DNA of 64,000 bases from Halichoerus grypus. Taxonomy: Eukaryota; Chordata; Mammalia; Carnivora; Phocidae. The stretch is from the NCBI RefSeq assembly GCF_964656455.1, contig NC_135713.1, forward strand, positions 187,606,187-187,670,186, given 5' to 3'. A model generated the notes under the pieces. The model did not search any database and was not told the DNA's origin. It saw only the letters and a program-made list of their open reading frames with translations. Of this stretch, positions 36,279 to 48,604 are shown one piece after another. The stretch's first letter is position 1. Each line of letters begins with the position of its first letter. Made by a program: the position numbers and the translations under genes.

Positions 36279-36770
36279 ACCTGGAATTAATTTTTATATA
36301 TGCTGTGTGGTAGGGATCAAATTTCATTTTTTATCCATGTGGTTACCCAATTGTCCTGGTACCATTTATTGAAAAGTCTAGCCTTTCCCCACTAATCTGC
36401 AATACTTCTCTCATATACGAAATGTTCATTTATGCAGGAGAATCTATGTCTGAGCAGTCTCTTCTGTTTTTCTATCCCTGCTCTAAGGCTACACTAAAAT
36501 TATAGCTTTTATAAATCCATCTTGATATCTGGTAGAGCAAGTTTTTCCACCTCATTCTTCAAGAGTATCATAGCTCTTTTTGTCCGTTTCCACTTCTGTA
36601 TTAAATTTTAGAATCAGCTTAAGTTATACACTCACACAGAACTGTTGAAATTTTGTTGGGATTGCATTGTATCTATAAATTAATTTGGGAAGAGTTGACA
36701 TTTTCACAGTATTGTGTCTTGTGATCCTTCAACACAGTATCTCTAAGTCTTCTCAGGTCTCTCAATAAGA

Positions 36771-36975
36771 TTTTTTTTAAAGATTTTATTTATGTATTTA
36801 TTTGAGAGACAGAGAGAGAGGGAGGGAGCACAAGCAGGGGGAGCAGCAGAGGGAGAGGGAGAAGCAGGCTCCCCGCAGAGCAGGGAGCCCCACCTGGGGC
36901 TCAATTCCAGGACCCTGAGATCCGGACCTGAGCCGAAGGTAGATGCTTAACCAACTGAGCCACCCAGGTGCCCCT
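36771..36975 (-). mobile_element. CAN-SINE within L1
   Basis: Inverse copy. CTCTCAATAAGATTTT is duplicated at both ends. Confidence 0.95.
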
Positions 36976-38192
36976 CTCAATAAGATTTTAAGATTTAATG
37001 TGTTAGAACTCTTTAAGACCTTTTGTTAGATAGATTCCTAGGTATTTCATATTTTGGGTGCTATTACAATGAGTATTTTTCCAAATTTCATTTTTTTGTT
37101 GCTGATATATATAAGAATATGATTGCTTTGTGTATATTGATTTTAACAAATTGCTAAATCATTTTTCACTTTAATAATTTATCTGTAGATTCTTTTGGAC
37201 TTTCTATATTCATATTAGATCACCTGCAAGTAATGTTATTTTCTTTTTTTTAATCCCTATATATTGGTGGTTTTTTTTTTTTTTTTTTTACTTACTGTAC
37301 TTGCTAGACCTTCTATACAATGTCAATATAGATAGTGAGAGCAGGCATCCTTTTCTTGTTTCTCATCTCAGAAGGACAGCTTATTTTACCATTAAATATG
37401 ATGTTTACTACAGATATTTTGTAATATGTTTATCAGGTTAAGGAAATTCCCTTCTATTCCTAGTTTTCTAGGAATTTTTATCATGAATGGAAATTGAATT
37501 TTATCAAGTGCATTTTCTGTATTTATTGAGATTATCATGTTATCCTTCTTTCTTAAACTGTTAATGTGGTGAATTACATAAATTGATTTTTCAACGTTAG
37601 AGCCGCCTTGAAATCCTAGATAAATCTAACGTTGTCCTAACGTATTATCTTTTTTTATTGTTTGATTTGGTTTGCTAATTTCTTATTTTTGCATATAAGT
37701 TCGTGGGTAAAACCGGCCTGCATTTTAGTTTCTTTTGTTCTTGTTAGGTTTTACTAGCATTATAAATGGGTTGGGAAGTGTTCCCTCTTTTTCTGCTCCC
37801 TGGGAGAGTTTGTATAGATTGGAACCATTTATTCTTGAATGCTTAATTGAATTTACTGGAGAAACCATTGGGCTTAGAATTTTCTTTGTGGGAAGATATT
37901 TTACTGTTGATATAATGTCCTTTGTGGTTATAGGATTTTTCATATTTTCTGTTTTTTCTTGGTTTACTTTTAGCAAATTATAGTTTCCTAGTATAGCGCC
38001 CATTTTATCTAAAATCTCAAATTCATTGGTATAACATTGTTCTTAATATTCACTTATCTTTTTAATGCCTGCAGCATCTATAGGACTGTCCATTTTATGT
38101 ATGTGCCTACTTTTTTTTCCTTTTATCACTCTAGTCAGAGGTATGTCCATTTTATTAATCATTTCAAAGATCTGTTAACTGTCTTTATTGAA

Positions 38193-38394
38193 ACTTTTTT
38201 TTTTTTTAAGATTTTATTTATTTATTTGAGAGAGAGAGAATGAGAGACAGAGAGCACGAGAGGGAAGAGGGTCAGAGGGAGAAGCTGACTCCCTGCCGAG
38301 CAGGGAGCCTGATGCGGGACTCGATCCCAGGACTCCAGGATCATGACCTGAGCCGAAGGCAGTCGCTTAACCAACTGAGCCACCCAGGCGCCCT
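38193..38394 (-). mobile_element. CAN-SINE within L1
   Basis: Inverse copy. TTGAAACT(C)TTT flanks both ends. Confidence 0.93.
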
Positions 38395-39018
38395 TGAAAC
38401 TCTTTATTATTTGTTTCCTATTTTATAAACTTGTGATCTTTTTCTTTCTTTCCATTTGTTTGGGTTTATTTTGCTGGCTTTTTTTTTCTAGCTTCTTGAC
38501 ATAATTAACTCTGATTTATTTTTCCTTTGGTCTTCTCTTCTAACATGAATAATTAAGGTGATACATATTTTTACCTCTAAAAAAATAGTTAAATCACACA
38601 AGTTTGATATGTATATTTTTCTTGTTGTTAAATTAATCCCCAAAATTCTAATTTTCATTAGGATTTCTCCCTTGACTCATGAGTTATTTATAAATGTATG
38701 CCTTACTTTCCTAAGATATGGTGATATTTAGTAATGTTTTGTTATTGATTTTCCATGTGGTTTTTATTGCGGTCAGAGAAGATGCCATATATGATTTCAT
38801 TTTTTTGAAATATGTTGAAACTTATTTTATGGCTCAACATATGGACAATGTTTAGAAACGTTCCAGGCATATATTCTATAGTCGTCGTTTAGTACAGCTT
38901 TCTAAATATGTCCATTAGGTTGAGTTTGCTAACCATGTTGTTCAAAACATCTATATGCTTACTGATATTTTTAGCTGCTTATTCTATCAGTTACTAAGGG
39001 AAGTGATTGTGTATTTGG

Positions 39019-39217
39019 TTTTTTTTTAAGATTATTTATTTATTTATTTATTTGAAAGAGAGAGAGCAAGCAGGAACACAAGCAGGGGGGAGTGGGAGAG
39101 GGAGAAGCAGGTTTCCCACTGAGCAGGGAGCCTGATGTGGGGCTCGATCCCAGGACCCTGGGATCATGACCTGAGCCGAAGGCAGACGCTTAACGACTGA
39201 GCCACCCAGGAGCCCCG
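39019..39217 (-). mobile_element. CAN-SINE within L1
   Basis: Inverse copy with T-run, TTATTTATTTATTTATTTGA and terminal GAGCCACCCAGGAGCCCC. Confidence 0.93.
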
Positions 39218-39387
39218 ACTGTTTTGTTTTCTGATCTGTCAATGTTTGCCTTCTATATTTTAAGGCTAATAGCAATTGTTTATAGCAATTCAAAATTGTT
39301 ATATCTTGCTGGTAAATTGAAACTTTTATAATCATGAAGTGACCTTCTTTGCCACTAATACTTTATGCCTTAAATTTATTTTGCCTA

Positions 39388-39570
39388 GGGGCTCAGTTGT
39401 TAAGCGTCTGCCTTCGGCTCAGGTCGTGATCCCACGGTCCTGGGATCGAGCCCCACATCAGACTCCCTGCTCCGCAGGAAGCCTGCTTCTCCCTCTCCCA
39501 CTCCCTCTGCTTGTGTTCCCTCTCTCACTGTGTCTCTCTCTGTCAAATAAATAAATAAAATCTTTAAAAA
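39388..39570 (+). mobile_element. CAN-SINE lacking its first head bases
   Basis: Sense copy beginning GGGGCTCAGTTGTTAAGCG, missing the CGCCTGGGTG part of the head. AAATTTATTTTGCCTA flanks both ends exactly, so it appears to have inserted in this form. Confidence 0.93.
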
Positions 39571-40139
39571 AAATTTATTTTGCCTAATATTAATATAGCC
39601 ACACCTATTTCCCTTTGGTTAGTATTTACATATCCAATATATTTTTATCCTTTTGTTTTTAATGTTTTGTATCCTTATGTTTTAGATGTTTCATAAACAG
39701 CAAATAGATAAGATTTATCCATTCTGACAATATTGGCATTTTTACTGGTTCATTTAGCCCATGTACATGTAATGTAGTTTCTAATACATTGGATTTCATT
39801 CCATATTTTCTTTTGGGTTTTTTATTTGTTTCACCTGTTCTAGGTTTCTCTTTCATTTCTTGTATTTTTATTGGTAGGTTTTTTATCATTATATCTTTTT
39901 TCCCTCCACTGGTTTGTTTCTGTTTTGTTAATGGTTATCTTAAAAGTTATAGCATGCATACTAAATGATCAAAGTCCAAAATTAAGCAATATCTTTTCTT
40001 TCTTCCCAGATAAAATATATCATTTTAATAGAAACTTTTAATAAATTCATTATAGTATTATATTGTTATTGTTATTTAACCCCACAAGATACTATTAATA
40101 TTTTTAAATTATTTTTATATACAATTACTGTTCATTTAT

Positions 40140-40234
40140 TTTTAAGTAATCTCTACACCCCACATGGGGCTTGAACTCATGACCCTGAGATCAAGAGTCA
40201 CACGGTCCACTGACTAAGCCAGCCAGGTGCCCCA
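40140..40234 (-). mobile_element. Short-type CAN-SINE
   Basis: Inverse short-type copy (TAAGTAATCTCTACACCCCA to AGCCAGCCAGGTGCCCC). ACAATTACTGTTCATTT is duplicated on both sides. Confidence 0.9.
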
Positions 40235-40448
40235 CAATTACTGTTCATTTGGATTTAACCATATATTTACCAGGTTTTTTGTAATTATTCTTCATTACTT
40301 CTGCATTACTTCATTTACTTCTTAATTACTTCTCAGACCTTTCATTTGGGGTCTCTTTCCTTTTGCAAAAATTTACTTTAGTGAGAACTTACTGTTGGAA
40401 AACTCTCCCAATTTGTTTGTCTAAAAATAATTTTACTTACCTTCATTC

Positions 40449-40652
40449 TTTTTTTTTTTTTTAAGATTTTATTTATTTATTTGACAGAGAGAGACACAGC
40501 GAGAGAGGGAACACAAGCAGGGGGAGTGGGAGAGGGAGAAGCAGGCTTCCTGCAGAGCAGGGAGCCCCACACAGGGCTCGATCCCAGGACCCTGGGATCA
40601 TAACCCAAGCTGAAGGCAGGAAACTAACTGACTGAGCCACCCAGGCGCCCCT
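40449..40652 (-). mobile_element. CAN-SINE
   Basis: Inverse full-length copy. TTACCTTCATTCT flanks both ends. Confidence 0.95.
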
Positions 40653-41034
40653 ATTTACCTTCATTCTAAAAAGATAGTTTTTGCTAAGTATAAAATTTCA
40701 GGTTGGCAGTTATTTCAACACAGATAAAATTTCATCATCAAATGAATTCCATTAAAGTCCGTTTTAGTTAAACTATAACTCCTTTGAAGGTAAGCAATCT
40801 TTTTCTCTGGCTGTTTTTAACATTTTATCTTTGCTGCTGTTCTGCAATTTTACTATGATTAGTCTAGATGTGGATTTCTTTTTATGGATCCTGCTGTTAT
40901 TCATTGAGCTTCTTGAATCTGTGGCTTGGTATCTTTGATTAGCTCTGCAAAATTCTTAATCATTATCTCTTCAAATATTGTCTTTGCCATAATCTCATTT
41001 TCCTCTTCTTTTGGAATTCTGATTAAACATATAT

Positions 41035-41230
41035 TTTTTTAAGATTTTATTTATTTATTTGACAGAGAGAGACACAGCGAGAGAGGGAACACAAGCAGGG
41101 GGAGTGGGAGAGGGAGAAGCAGGCTTTCTGCTGAGCAGGGAGCCTGATGCGGGGCTTGATCCCAGGACCCTGGGATCATGACCTGAGCTGAAGGCAGACG
41201 CTTAACTGACTGAGCCACCCAGGCGCCCCA
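41035..41230 (-). mobile_element. CAN-SINE
   Basis: Inverse full-length copy. TAAACATAT flanks both ends. Confidence 0.93.
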
Positions 41231-42241
41231 TAAACATATTTAATACCTATCATGCTATCCTCCATGTCTTTTGACCTCACTCCATATTTTCCATCTTTTG
41301 TCTCTCTGTATTTTGAGTATTATTTTCCGATTTCAATTTCACTCTCTCCTCAGTTACATCCAATATATTCTTTTACCTATTATGTTTTTAATGTAGGATC
41401 AAATTTCTCATTTCTAAAAGTTATATTTGGTTCTTTTCAAATATGATAGGTGACTTTTTAATAGTTTCTTCTTGCCATTGGTATTATCAAGCTCATTTTC
41501 AAATTTCTTTAAATGTAATGAGCATATGTTTATAATCTAGTCTAATAATTCCAATAATGATATTCTCTTTCTGCTGTTTGTTGTTTCTGCTTATTCTTGT
41601 CATTTCTTTATATGCTTTGATATTTTTTACCACTCATTTTCTTTAAAAAGTTATTTGTGGAAATGAAGATGACTTCTTCCAGAAAAGACTTGTGTTTAAT
41701 TCTGACTGACATCTAGGGACACAACCAATCCTGGACCCTCGCAAACTAAGTTTGCAATTTGAGATTCTCTGAAATACCCAGATGATGCAAATCCAGGCTG
41801 AGTTCTCTGAAAACACAGGTCTATGGCCATAATATTTCAGAAATTTTTTCTTTCTTTTTTTAACCTCCTCTTCACTCAGTACCAAGAGTCTTCTCTATAT
41901 CCCCTGCAGGTGAGGGGTTTCCTGATGATTCACTTTTACCTCAGTGATGTAGCCTTTTGAGATTCCAGTTTAATATGGGAAAGATCTCCTTTAATGAGAT
42001 TCCCCACCTGAGTGGGTCCTTGGCCTTGACTTCTGGATTCATCAATCCACAAAGCTGGCCAAACTGAAGCCCCAGCTTGCCTGGATTTGCAAATCTCAGT
42101 CTCCTTCATGTGGGGCAAAATTGCATTAGTGTTCTGACACTTCACTTATCTCCCTGGGTCTCCCTTTTCCTTATATTTTGGCTTGAGCTTCTTGTCAGCA
42201 ATTTGATGATTTTTATGAATGGTTTTAAATGATCTTATCCA

Positions 42242-42354
42242 GGGGCACCTGGCTGGCTCAGGCAGAAGAGCATGCAACTCTGATCTTGGGGTCATGAGTT
42301 TGAACCCCATGGTGGGTGTAGAGATTACTTAAATAAATAAAACTTAAAAAAAAA
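42242..42354 (+). mobile_element. Short-type CAN-SINE
   Basis: Sense short-type copy: GGGGCACCTGGCTGGCTCAG, then GAGCATGCAACTCTGATC, then AGAGATTACTTAAATAAATA. Confidence 0.88.
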
Positions 42355-43452
42355 ATTATCTTAACCAGCATTTTAAATTATTTTCTATGGGAAAGCTAGA
42401 GCAAATAATCTAGTTTACTGGATTTAAACCCTGTTCTCCAGAAACAAGTTTGGTATCACCATTCTTGAATGTTCTTCACCTATCTCATATCTAGAAGTTT
42501 TTACTACCTCACATAGTTTCAGCCTCTATCTATCTTGCTTGTGCTTCTCTCCCTCCATTCTTTCTCCTTTCACTGTCCCTCTCCTCCATCTTAGGAGCAA
42601 AATCAATAAATTCCTTGATCTGTTTCCTACAAAGTAGTTTTCCCCTTTATCCGAGACATCCAACTCCATAGGATCGTATCTACCTCCAGCTAGCTTAACT
42701 AGCATTTCTCCAAAAGGGTTTCCTTCCCCAAAAGGGTAAGCACACTGTGTTTAGAAGTCTCTAACTCAGCCTGGAGAGATATAGAAACTATCAGAAATGG
42801 GTATTGCTTGAGCTAAGAGTTCTGAAGAATGAGTAAGTGGAATCTCCCACATCTCTCCAAGCTCAAATAATGACTATCTCAACTGCCCCCATTTCAAAGC
42901 CATCTCTATCACAGTTTCAGCTGCTGAAACAGGAAATTCCTTACAGACATATGCAGTTAATGTATTGAATTTCACATTGGAATCAGGAATGTGAGATAAG
43001 GGAAATCCGTAGATTAAATATGAACCTCAAGTTTCTGAGTCAGTGTAATCTCCCTTAGACAAGTAGTCCCTTGTTGAGACTCTGAGAGGACAGAACAAAA
43101 TTTCCTAGTGGCAACTGGTAGTTCTGAAGTTAAGCCAGCCTCATGAAATTCTGGATCTGTCTCCCAAATCTTCCACCAACTCAAAGGTACTTCTGAAGAA
43201 AACAGTTGTTTACAGCGCCCTAGCAAAGAAAAGTTAGATTTCAACCCTGTTCTCCAGAAACTTTCACATCAGTGAAACAGACATATGTACTAATAATTTC
43301 AGTACAATATGATGAGTGCCATAGTAGAGATGTATTTAATGTGTTATGGGCCATACAGAAGAAGTAACCCAATTCTTTGGGTAACTGGGATGACTACTGA
43401 AGAAGAGATATTTGAACTGTAGCTTAAAGGATGGATAAGGTGGGGAAGGGTA

Positions 43453-43560
43453 GGGACGCCTGGCTGGCTAAGTCGGAAGAGCATGCAACTCTTGATCTCG
43501 GGGTCATGAGTTTAAGCCCCACATTGGGTATAGAGATTACTTAAATAAATAAATAACTTA
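43453..43560 (+). mobile_element. Short-type CAN-SINE
   Basis: Sense short-type copy starting GGGACGCCTGGCTGGCTAAG and ending AGAGATTACTTAAATAAATA, followed by an (AAAT)n stretch. Confidence 0.88.
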
Positions 43561-43574
43561 AAATGTTCCCCCCA

Positions 43575-43606
43575 AAATAAAAATAAATAAATAAATAAAT
43601 AAATAA
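43575..43606 (+). repeat. (AAAT)n microsatellite at a SINE tail
   Basis: Tetramer expansion directly after a short-type CAN-SINE. Confidence 0.95.
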
Positions 43607-44030
43607 GCAGGCAAGCATGTCATTGTACAAGTAGATGTTCAAATAAAAGGCCAATAGTTTGGTGTGGCTGGAATCCGAATTTAAGGAAGAGGGAAGGGGA
43701 CAATGTCAGAGGTAAGAGGGGACCACCCTATTATCTTTCACTAAACACTTTCATAAGTACCCTGTATTTTTTAAATAACATTCTTCCTAGTTTGTACTTC
43801 TTGTTCAATGTCTGTTCTTCACAATATTCTTCCTTAGTACTGGGACGTCAATAAATACTATCTAAAAATCTAAAATTAATAACTCAAGAACAAATATAAG
43901 AATATCATTTTTAGTTGTAATAATAACAAAAACTAAAACTAAATAATAACAAGAACTAAAGTTTAGTGACTGTCTAAAGAAAGTGAGACTATGTTATAGG
44001 GTAAAGGGATCTGAGAGGAAAATTTGTTTT

Positions 44031-44219
44031 TTAAAGATTTATTTATTTATTTGACAGAGAGACACAGCGAGAGAGGGAACACAAGCAGGGGGAGTGGGAG
44101 AGGGAGAAGCAGGCTTCCCGCAGAGCAGGGAGCCCGATGCGGGGCTCGATCCCAGGACCTTGGGATCATGACCTGAGCCGAAGGCAGACGCTTAACGACT
44201 GAGCCACCCAGGCGCCCCT
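44031..44219 (-). mobile_element. CAN-SINE
   Basis: Inverse full-length copy. TGAGAGGAAA(A)TTT flanks both ends. Confidence 0.95.
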
Positions 44220-44379
44220 TGAGAGGAAATTTTTGTTTAATTTTTTATATTCTTCTGTTTTGTTCAAGTATGTTTTCATGTGTATGCAATGTTTTTAAAT
44301 TAAAACTTTTACTGAGGTTAAAAAAAAACCTCACAGTAACATGAAGTTAAAAACAAACTTAAAGTGCCCAGATCTTAAA

Positions 44380-45600
44380 TGTATGGCTTATTAAATTTGT
44401 ATACATGTAAACATCCACATAACCACTATCCCGATCAAGATAAAAAGTATTTCCAATTCCCCAGAAGATTCCCTGCTGACCCTTCCAAGCCAGTACTGCC
44501 CCCGCTATTCTGACTTGTACCACTATCATTTAGTTTTGCTTGGTTTTCACTTCATTTACCGGAATTATACACTATGTACTTTCTTTAACTTTTTTTTTAC
44601 TGATATATAATATAGTGAAGTATACTGATTTAAATGTTAGCACAATCAATCTTTATATATTTCCAGAACCCCAGAAGATTCCCTTATGCCTCTTCTCAGT
44701 TAAGACTATTCAAACACTAAGATAACCACTATTTTGAGTTCTACCACCATTGCTTAGTTTTCCCTGCTCTTGAGCCTCATATAATGGAATCACACAGTAT
44801 TGTGGTGGTCATGGAGGATTTTCTTTAAGAGAACCTGGTGCAGGAAGCACAGTTGACGAAGAGCCTCTACCTGCTGCCTTGTAGATCTCCCTCCTGAGAT
44901 CAAGCTTTCCTGGGCTGCTTCTAGCCAAAGGCTGAGCGTGGGGGTGGATATTAGAGCCTGGCCAATCCTGCCTGATGGGGACTCCTCCAGTAGACCACCT
45001 GCTCAGGTCTGAGCAAAGAGACTCTCAGAAGTGCCCTGCAGTCTGAGACTCTTCCTACTCAATCCTTCCCTCCTTCTCTCCTTTCATAGGTTTTAGACCT
45101 GCATTGAAGCCTTGCCATTCCTGCTCCCTCGCCCTTTATTCTTCACAGGCTCTTCCCTTACTAAGACTTTTGCACATCCAATTCTATTTTGGCACCTGCC
45201 TCTCAGAGGACTCAAACATAAATATGTTCTTTTGTGTCTGGATTTATCTGCTTAGCACTGTGTCTGTGAAAGTCATCCATATTGTTATGTGTAGCAGTAA
45301 TTGGTTCTCTTTTCTTGCATAAATATGCCACAATATATGTATCCATCCTAAAGTTATTGGACATTTGACTAGCGTTCAGCTTGGGGCTCTTATGCTCATG
45401 TTTTTGTATATTCGTGTCTTTTGGTGGAGACATGCACTCCTTTCTCTTGGGTATGTGCCTAGGAAGTGGAGTGGCTGGCTCATAGGCATGTGTTTAGATT
45501 TAGTAGATACCGTCAAACAATTTTCTAAAGCAGTTCACTCCCAACAGCATTTATGAGAATTCCTGTTGCATATAATATTTTTACCAATCTAAAAGAAAAA
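44380..45600 (-). repeat. Older L1 3' fragment split by a probable LTR
   Basis: Text such as TGTGTCTGGATTTATCTGCT near 45,233 and GTTATTGGACATTTGACTAG near 45,353 is the complement of old L1 3' ends. The L1 wording is interrupted after CACACAGTAT near 44,801 and resumes at AAATATGTTCTTTTGTGTCT near 45,220. Confidence 0.65.
44802..45220. mobile_element. Probable solo LTR inserted in L1
   Basis: The insertion begins TGTGGTGG and ends about CAAACA, so it has TG...CA ends. It sits between two halves of an otherwise continuous L1 3' sequence. Its internal composition is CT-rich toward the right end with no long frame. This fits an old solo LTR (possibly ERVL/MaLR class). Target-site duplication is too diverged to be certain. 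Confidence 0.5.
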
Positions 45601-46020
45601 ACAACTCGAGTACCAAAGACAGAAATCAAATTTGTTATATCATCCTAGCTTCATGTTTAAATTACCATTTTAGACACTGCTTCACAGGAAGACTGTTAAC
45701 GTAGCCCCAAAATGTTAACAGTGGTTATATTAGAGGAAGAAGGGGAGATCACCTTTGAATTTGAGAAATATTTGAAATACTTTACAACAAGCATGTATTT
45801 CTTTTCCTTTTAATTACCTTGTCTTAAAAAATATTAAAGAGAAAAGGTTCATGATGAGAGAACAGCAGTCTCCTCCCACACTCCCCACTCCCCTCAGGCC
45901 CACACCTCCCGGCTTGAATGCCTTTAATTACCTTCTAGTTTCCAAAGATGTGTTAGAATCTCTTATCTGCTGCCCTGTTCTCTTTATCATTGTGGGTTTA
46001 CATCTTTTCTATTGTTTTAC

Positions 46021-46026
46021 TTTATT
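46021..46026 (-). terminator. Candidate former GSDMB polyadenylation signal
   Basis: TTTATT on the plus strand is AATAAA on the minus strand, about 255 bases past the last GSDMB exon's stop codon. Position is the only support. Confidence 0.35.
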
Positions 46027-47692
46027 TAGTGAGGTTTCAAGAGGGAGAGAAAATTAATATGACCAATCTGCCACTTTTAGTCAGAAGCCCATGCATACAA
46101 TCCAGGCTGATTTTTGGACATTATCATGTAGGGGAAGTGATGTATTGAAAAACAGTTGGCTGTTTGTTATAAAGACACTGTTCTGGTGACGGAGCGGGGG
46201 GCAGGGCTGGGGGTCAGGGATGGCCTGAGAGGGGAGCACCCAGAGGCTTGTGGGGAGAATGGTTCAAGGGCTAACATACAGTTAGGAAGGCACTGAGGTC
46301 GGCTTCTCACCCAGCTGCAGCAGGAGGGAGAGAGCAACATAAGAGGGCACAGAGAAGTCATGCGTCGGGGTCCCAGCCCACATCATGGGGCTGCTCACTC
46401 CAGTTCTGCTCCAGGACAGATCCACCTGGAAAGAAACACACCAGACTGTAAAGCTAGGAACAAGGAAACATACCAGAAATGGCAAATACTTGGCCACACT
46501 TCTTAATCCTGGGTGGTGGCAGATGTAGTAATCCATTATGGCACTTTTTCCTGCAGATCCTGGAAAGCCTTATACTCTCTCAACATAGTGACAGGCACTG
46601 CTAATCAGTGTTGGCACTGCCATCCTGGACTAACAGCTCCCCCCACCCCCACCCCCCCGCCCATAGGCTAGCAACAGAGTCTAAAAAGCCCACCCCAAGT
46701 TGTCTTGGAAACCAAGTGTTCCAGGGAATTGCCACAGGCCAGCTGAATGGATGCGAGCTGACAGAGAGCTATGAAGTAGGAAGAACTGTACCCTGGGACT
46801 TCTGAGTCCCTTGAGAGCACGGCCATTCACTTCTACTCTGACCCTGGCCCTCAGCCCAGGCTGTCTTACCTGGTCCTTCAACAGAGGCAGGGTCCCCTTC
46901 TCTAGGGCCTCAGCCACAAGGTGCTGCTCCTCAGACGCTCTGGAGGCAAAAAAGAGGGTGAAGAGGGTGGCTGGCAGAGAGGAGAAGCACACAGTGGGAC
47001 GGGGCTTCAGTGTCTCATCAGACCTGGGACAAGCATCAGAAGGAGGTTCCAGAGGGTCCCTGGCAGTGATAGATGAGTTATCCCAAATGGGCTCTTGCTA
47101 TGGCGCCTGCTTCCCTCTTAGCCTGCAGGAGGCCAGACTGTGCCAGGAGGTAGAGGAGGCATCCCCTAATCCCCGGCCTAGGGAAAATGGCCAGGTTCTA
47201 AAAGGTGAAGGTCTATCATGCACAAAATGTAAAAGGCAATGTATGCCCCCTTCCTCCTAGGATTTGAATCCCCATAGACCCTCTGCTCCGCAATTCCTCC
47301 ACACCAGCATCCAGCCACATCCCTCCTCACTAATCAAAGCATCCAGGACATCCAGAATGGATTCTGTATGTGCCTTTACCAAGAACCCAGCAGCATTGAA
47401 AAGGCTACTTATGAGAAGACCCACTAGACCCTCCATCTCTAGATGAGTCTAGACCCAGAGATCAGGACCTCAAACACCTAGGGCCAGGAAATGGGGGAGA
47501 TGAGCACCAGTCCCACTTTAGCAGAGAGTGGCAACTGCCCTCTGAGGCAGCTTAGCACATCTTTTTGTTCCTTCTCAGTCAGATCCTACAGGCCTCTCAC
47601 CATGTCCTGCTCCTTCTCCTTCATGTTTCTGAAATCCTCTAAACTCAAGGACTTCCCTGTAGAGACAGCAATTAAGAGCTCGACTTACCCTT

Positions 47693-47899
47693 GGGGCGCC
47701 TGGGTGGCTCAGTCGGTTAAGCAGCTGCCTTTGGCTCAGGTCATGATCTCGAGGTCCTGGGATCGAGCCCCACGTCAGGCTCCGTGCTCAGTACAGAGTC
47801 TGTTTCTCCCTCTCCCTCTGCTACTCCCCCTGTTCGTGTTCTTTCTCTCTCTCTCTCTCAAATAAATAAATAAAAATCTTAAAAAAAAAAAAAAAAAAG
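47693..47899 (+). mobile_element. CAN-SINE upstream (minus strand) of a GSDMB exon
   Basis: Sense copy. A(G/A)CTCGACTTACCC is duplicated on both sides. It lies in a GSDMB intron. Confidence 0.95.
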
Positions 47900-48604
47900 A
47901 ACTCGACTTACCCAGCCAACAAGGGTTTTTTTCCTGCCCACACCACGATTCCCACCCCCGGGTGCAGCCTATTCCATTCTCAACCCTAAGAACCCTATAA
48001 TTCTGGGCCATTTGTTATGCTCTTTTAAAAAACAGTATCCTTGCCCATTCTAGAAGGATGAACAGAAGGCCTAGAAGCCACTCACCTTCTGGAAAGGCTT
48101 TTGTGTTGCCCAAGAAACAAATTATCTAAACTAGTGCCAGAGAGAGAGGGAGAGAGAGAACCAGTTCTCAGAAAGACAAGTTCTTTCTCTGTCTCTGTAA
48201 GTTCCTCTTTCATGTCTCTCCCCAATCCTTACACTCTGCCCCTCACCAAAACAAAAAATGAAAACAAACAAACTCAGAAAGAGATAGGCATTAACACCTC
48301 TAGCTAGGGAAGGATTTGTGTCATGGTGGGGCAAATCCTGGGTGTCTGAGCAAGCAGCCTCAGTCCTCCTACCCAGCCCTGAGCCCTCCCCCTTCCCTGG
48401 AACTTCCCCCTACCTTCAAGCTCACCAGGGACCCTCCAGGCTGACACAGAGCCTAGCTGAACCTCCCCCCACCTCCCCTGCCCCCACCAGGCCTTGCTTA
48501 CTCATTCTTCCCAGGCTGGGGAAGATGAGCTGCTTTACTTGATAGCCCAGGACCCCCTTTAGGAGGTTGGTCACTCACCTTTGGTGTTAGGAGAAAAGAG
48601 CGCA

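Larger units (their letters stand above)
35000..42200 (-). repeat. L1 LINE fragments in minus orientation, split by SINEs
   Basis: The plus strand resembles the complement of L1 ORF2 and 3' sequence over most of this stretch. At 38,003-37,725 the minus strand still encodes 92 codons of reverse-transcriptase-region text (ITTKDIISTVKYLPTKK, later EGTLPNPF), matching the known ORF2 pattern. CAN-SINEs interrupt it at 36.1, 36.8, 38.2, 39.0, 39.4, 40.1, 40.5 and 41.0 kb. An unrelated duplicated block lies at 35,264-35,550. No functional LINE protein remains. Confidence 0.8.

Noticed and set aside
37725..38003. Possible novel 92-codon gene on the minus strand
   Set aside because: Matches the L1 ORF2 pattern and is surrounded by antisense L1 sequence.
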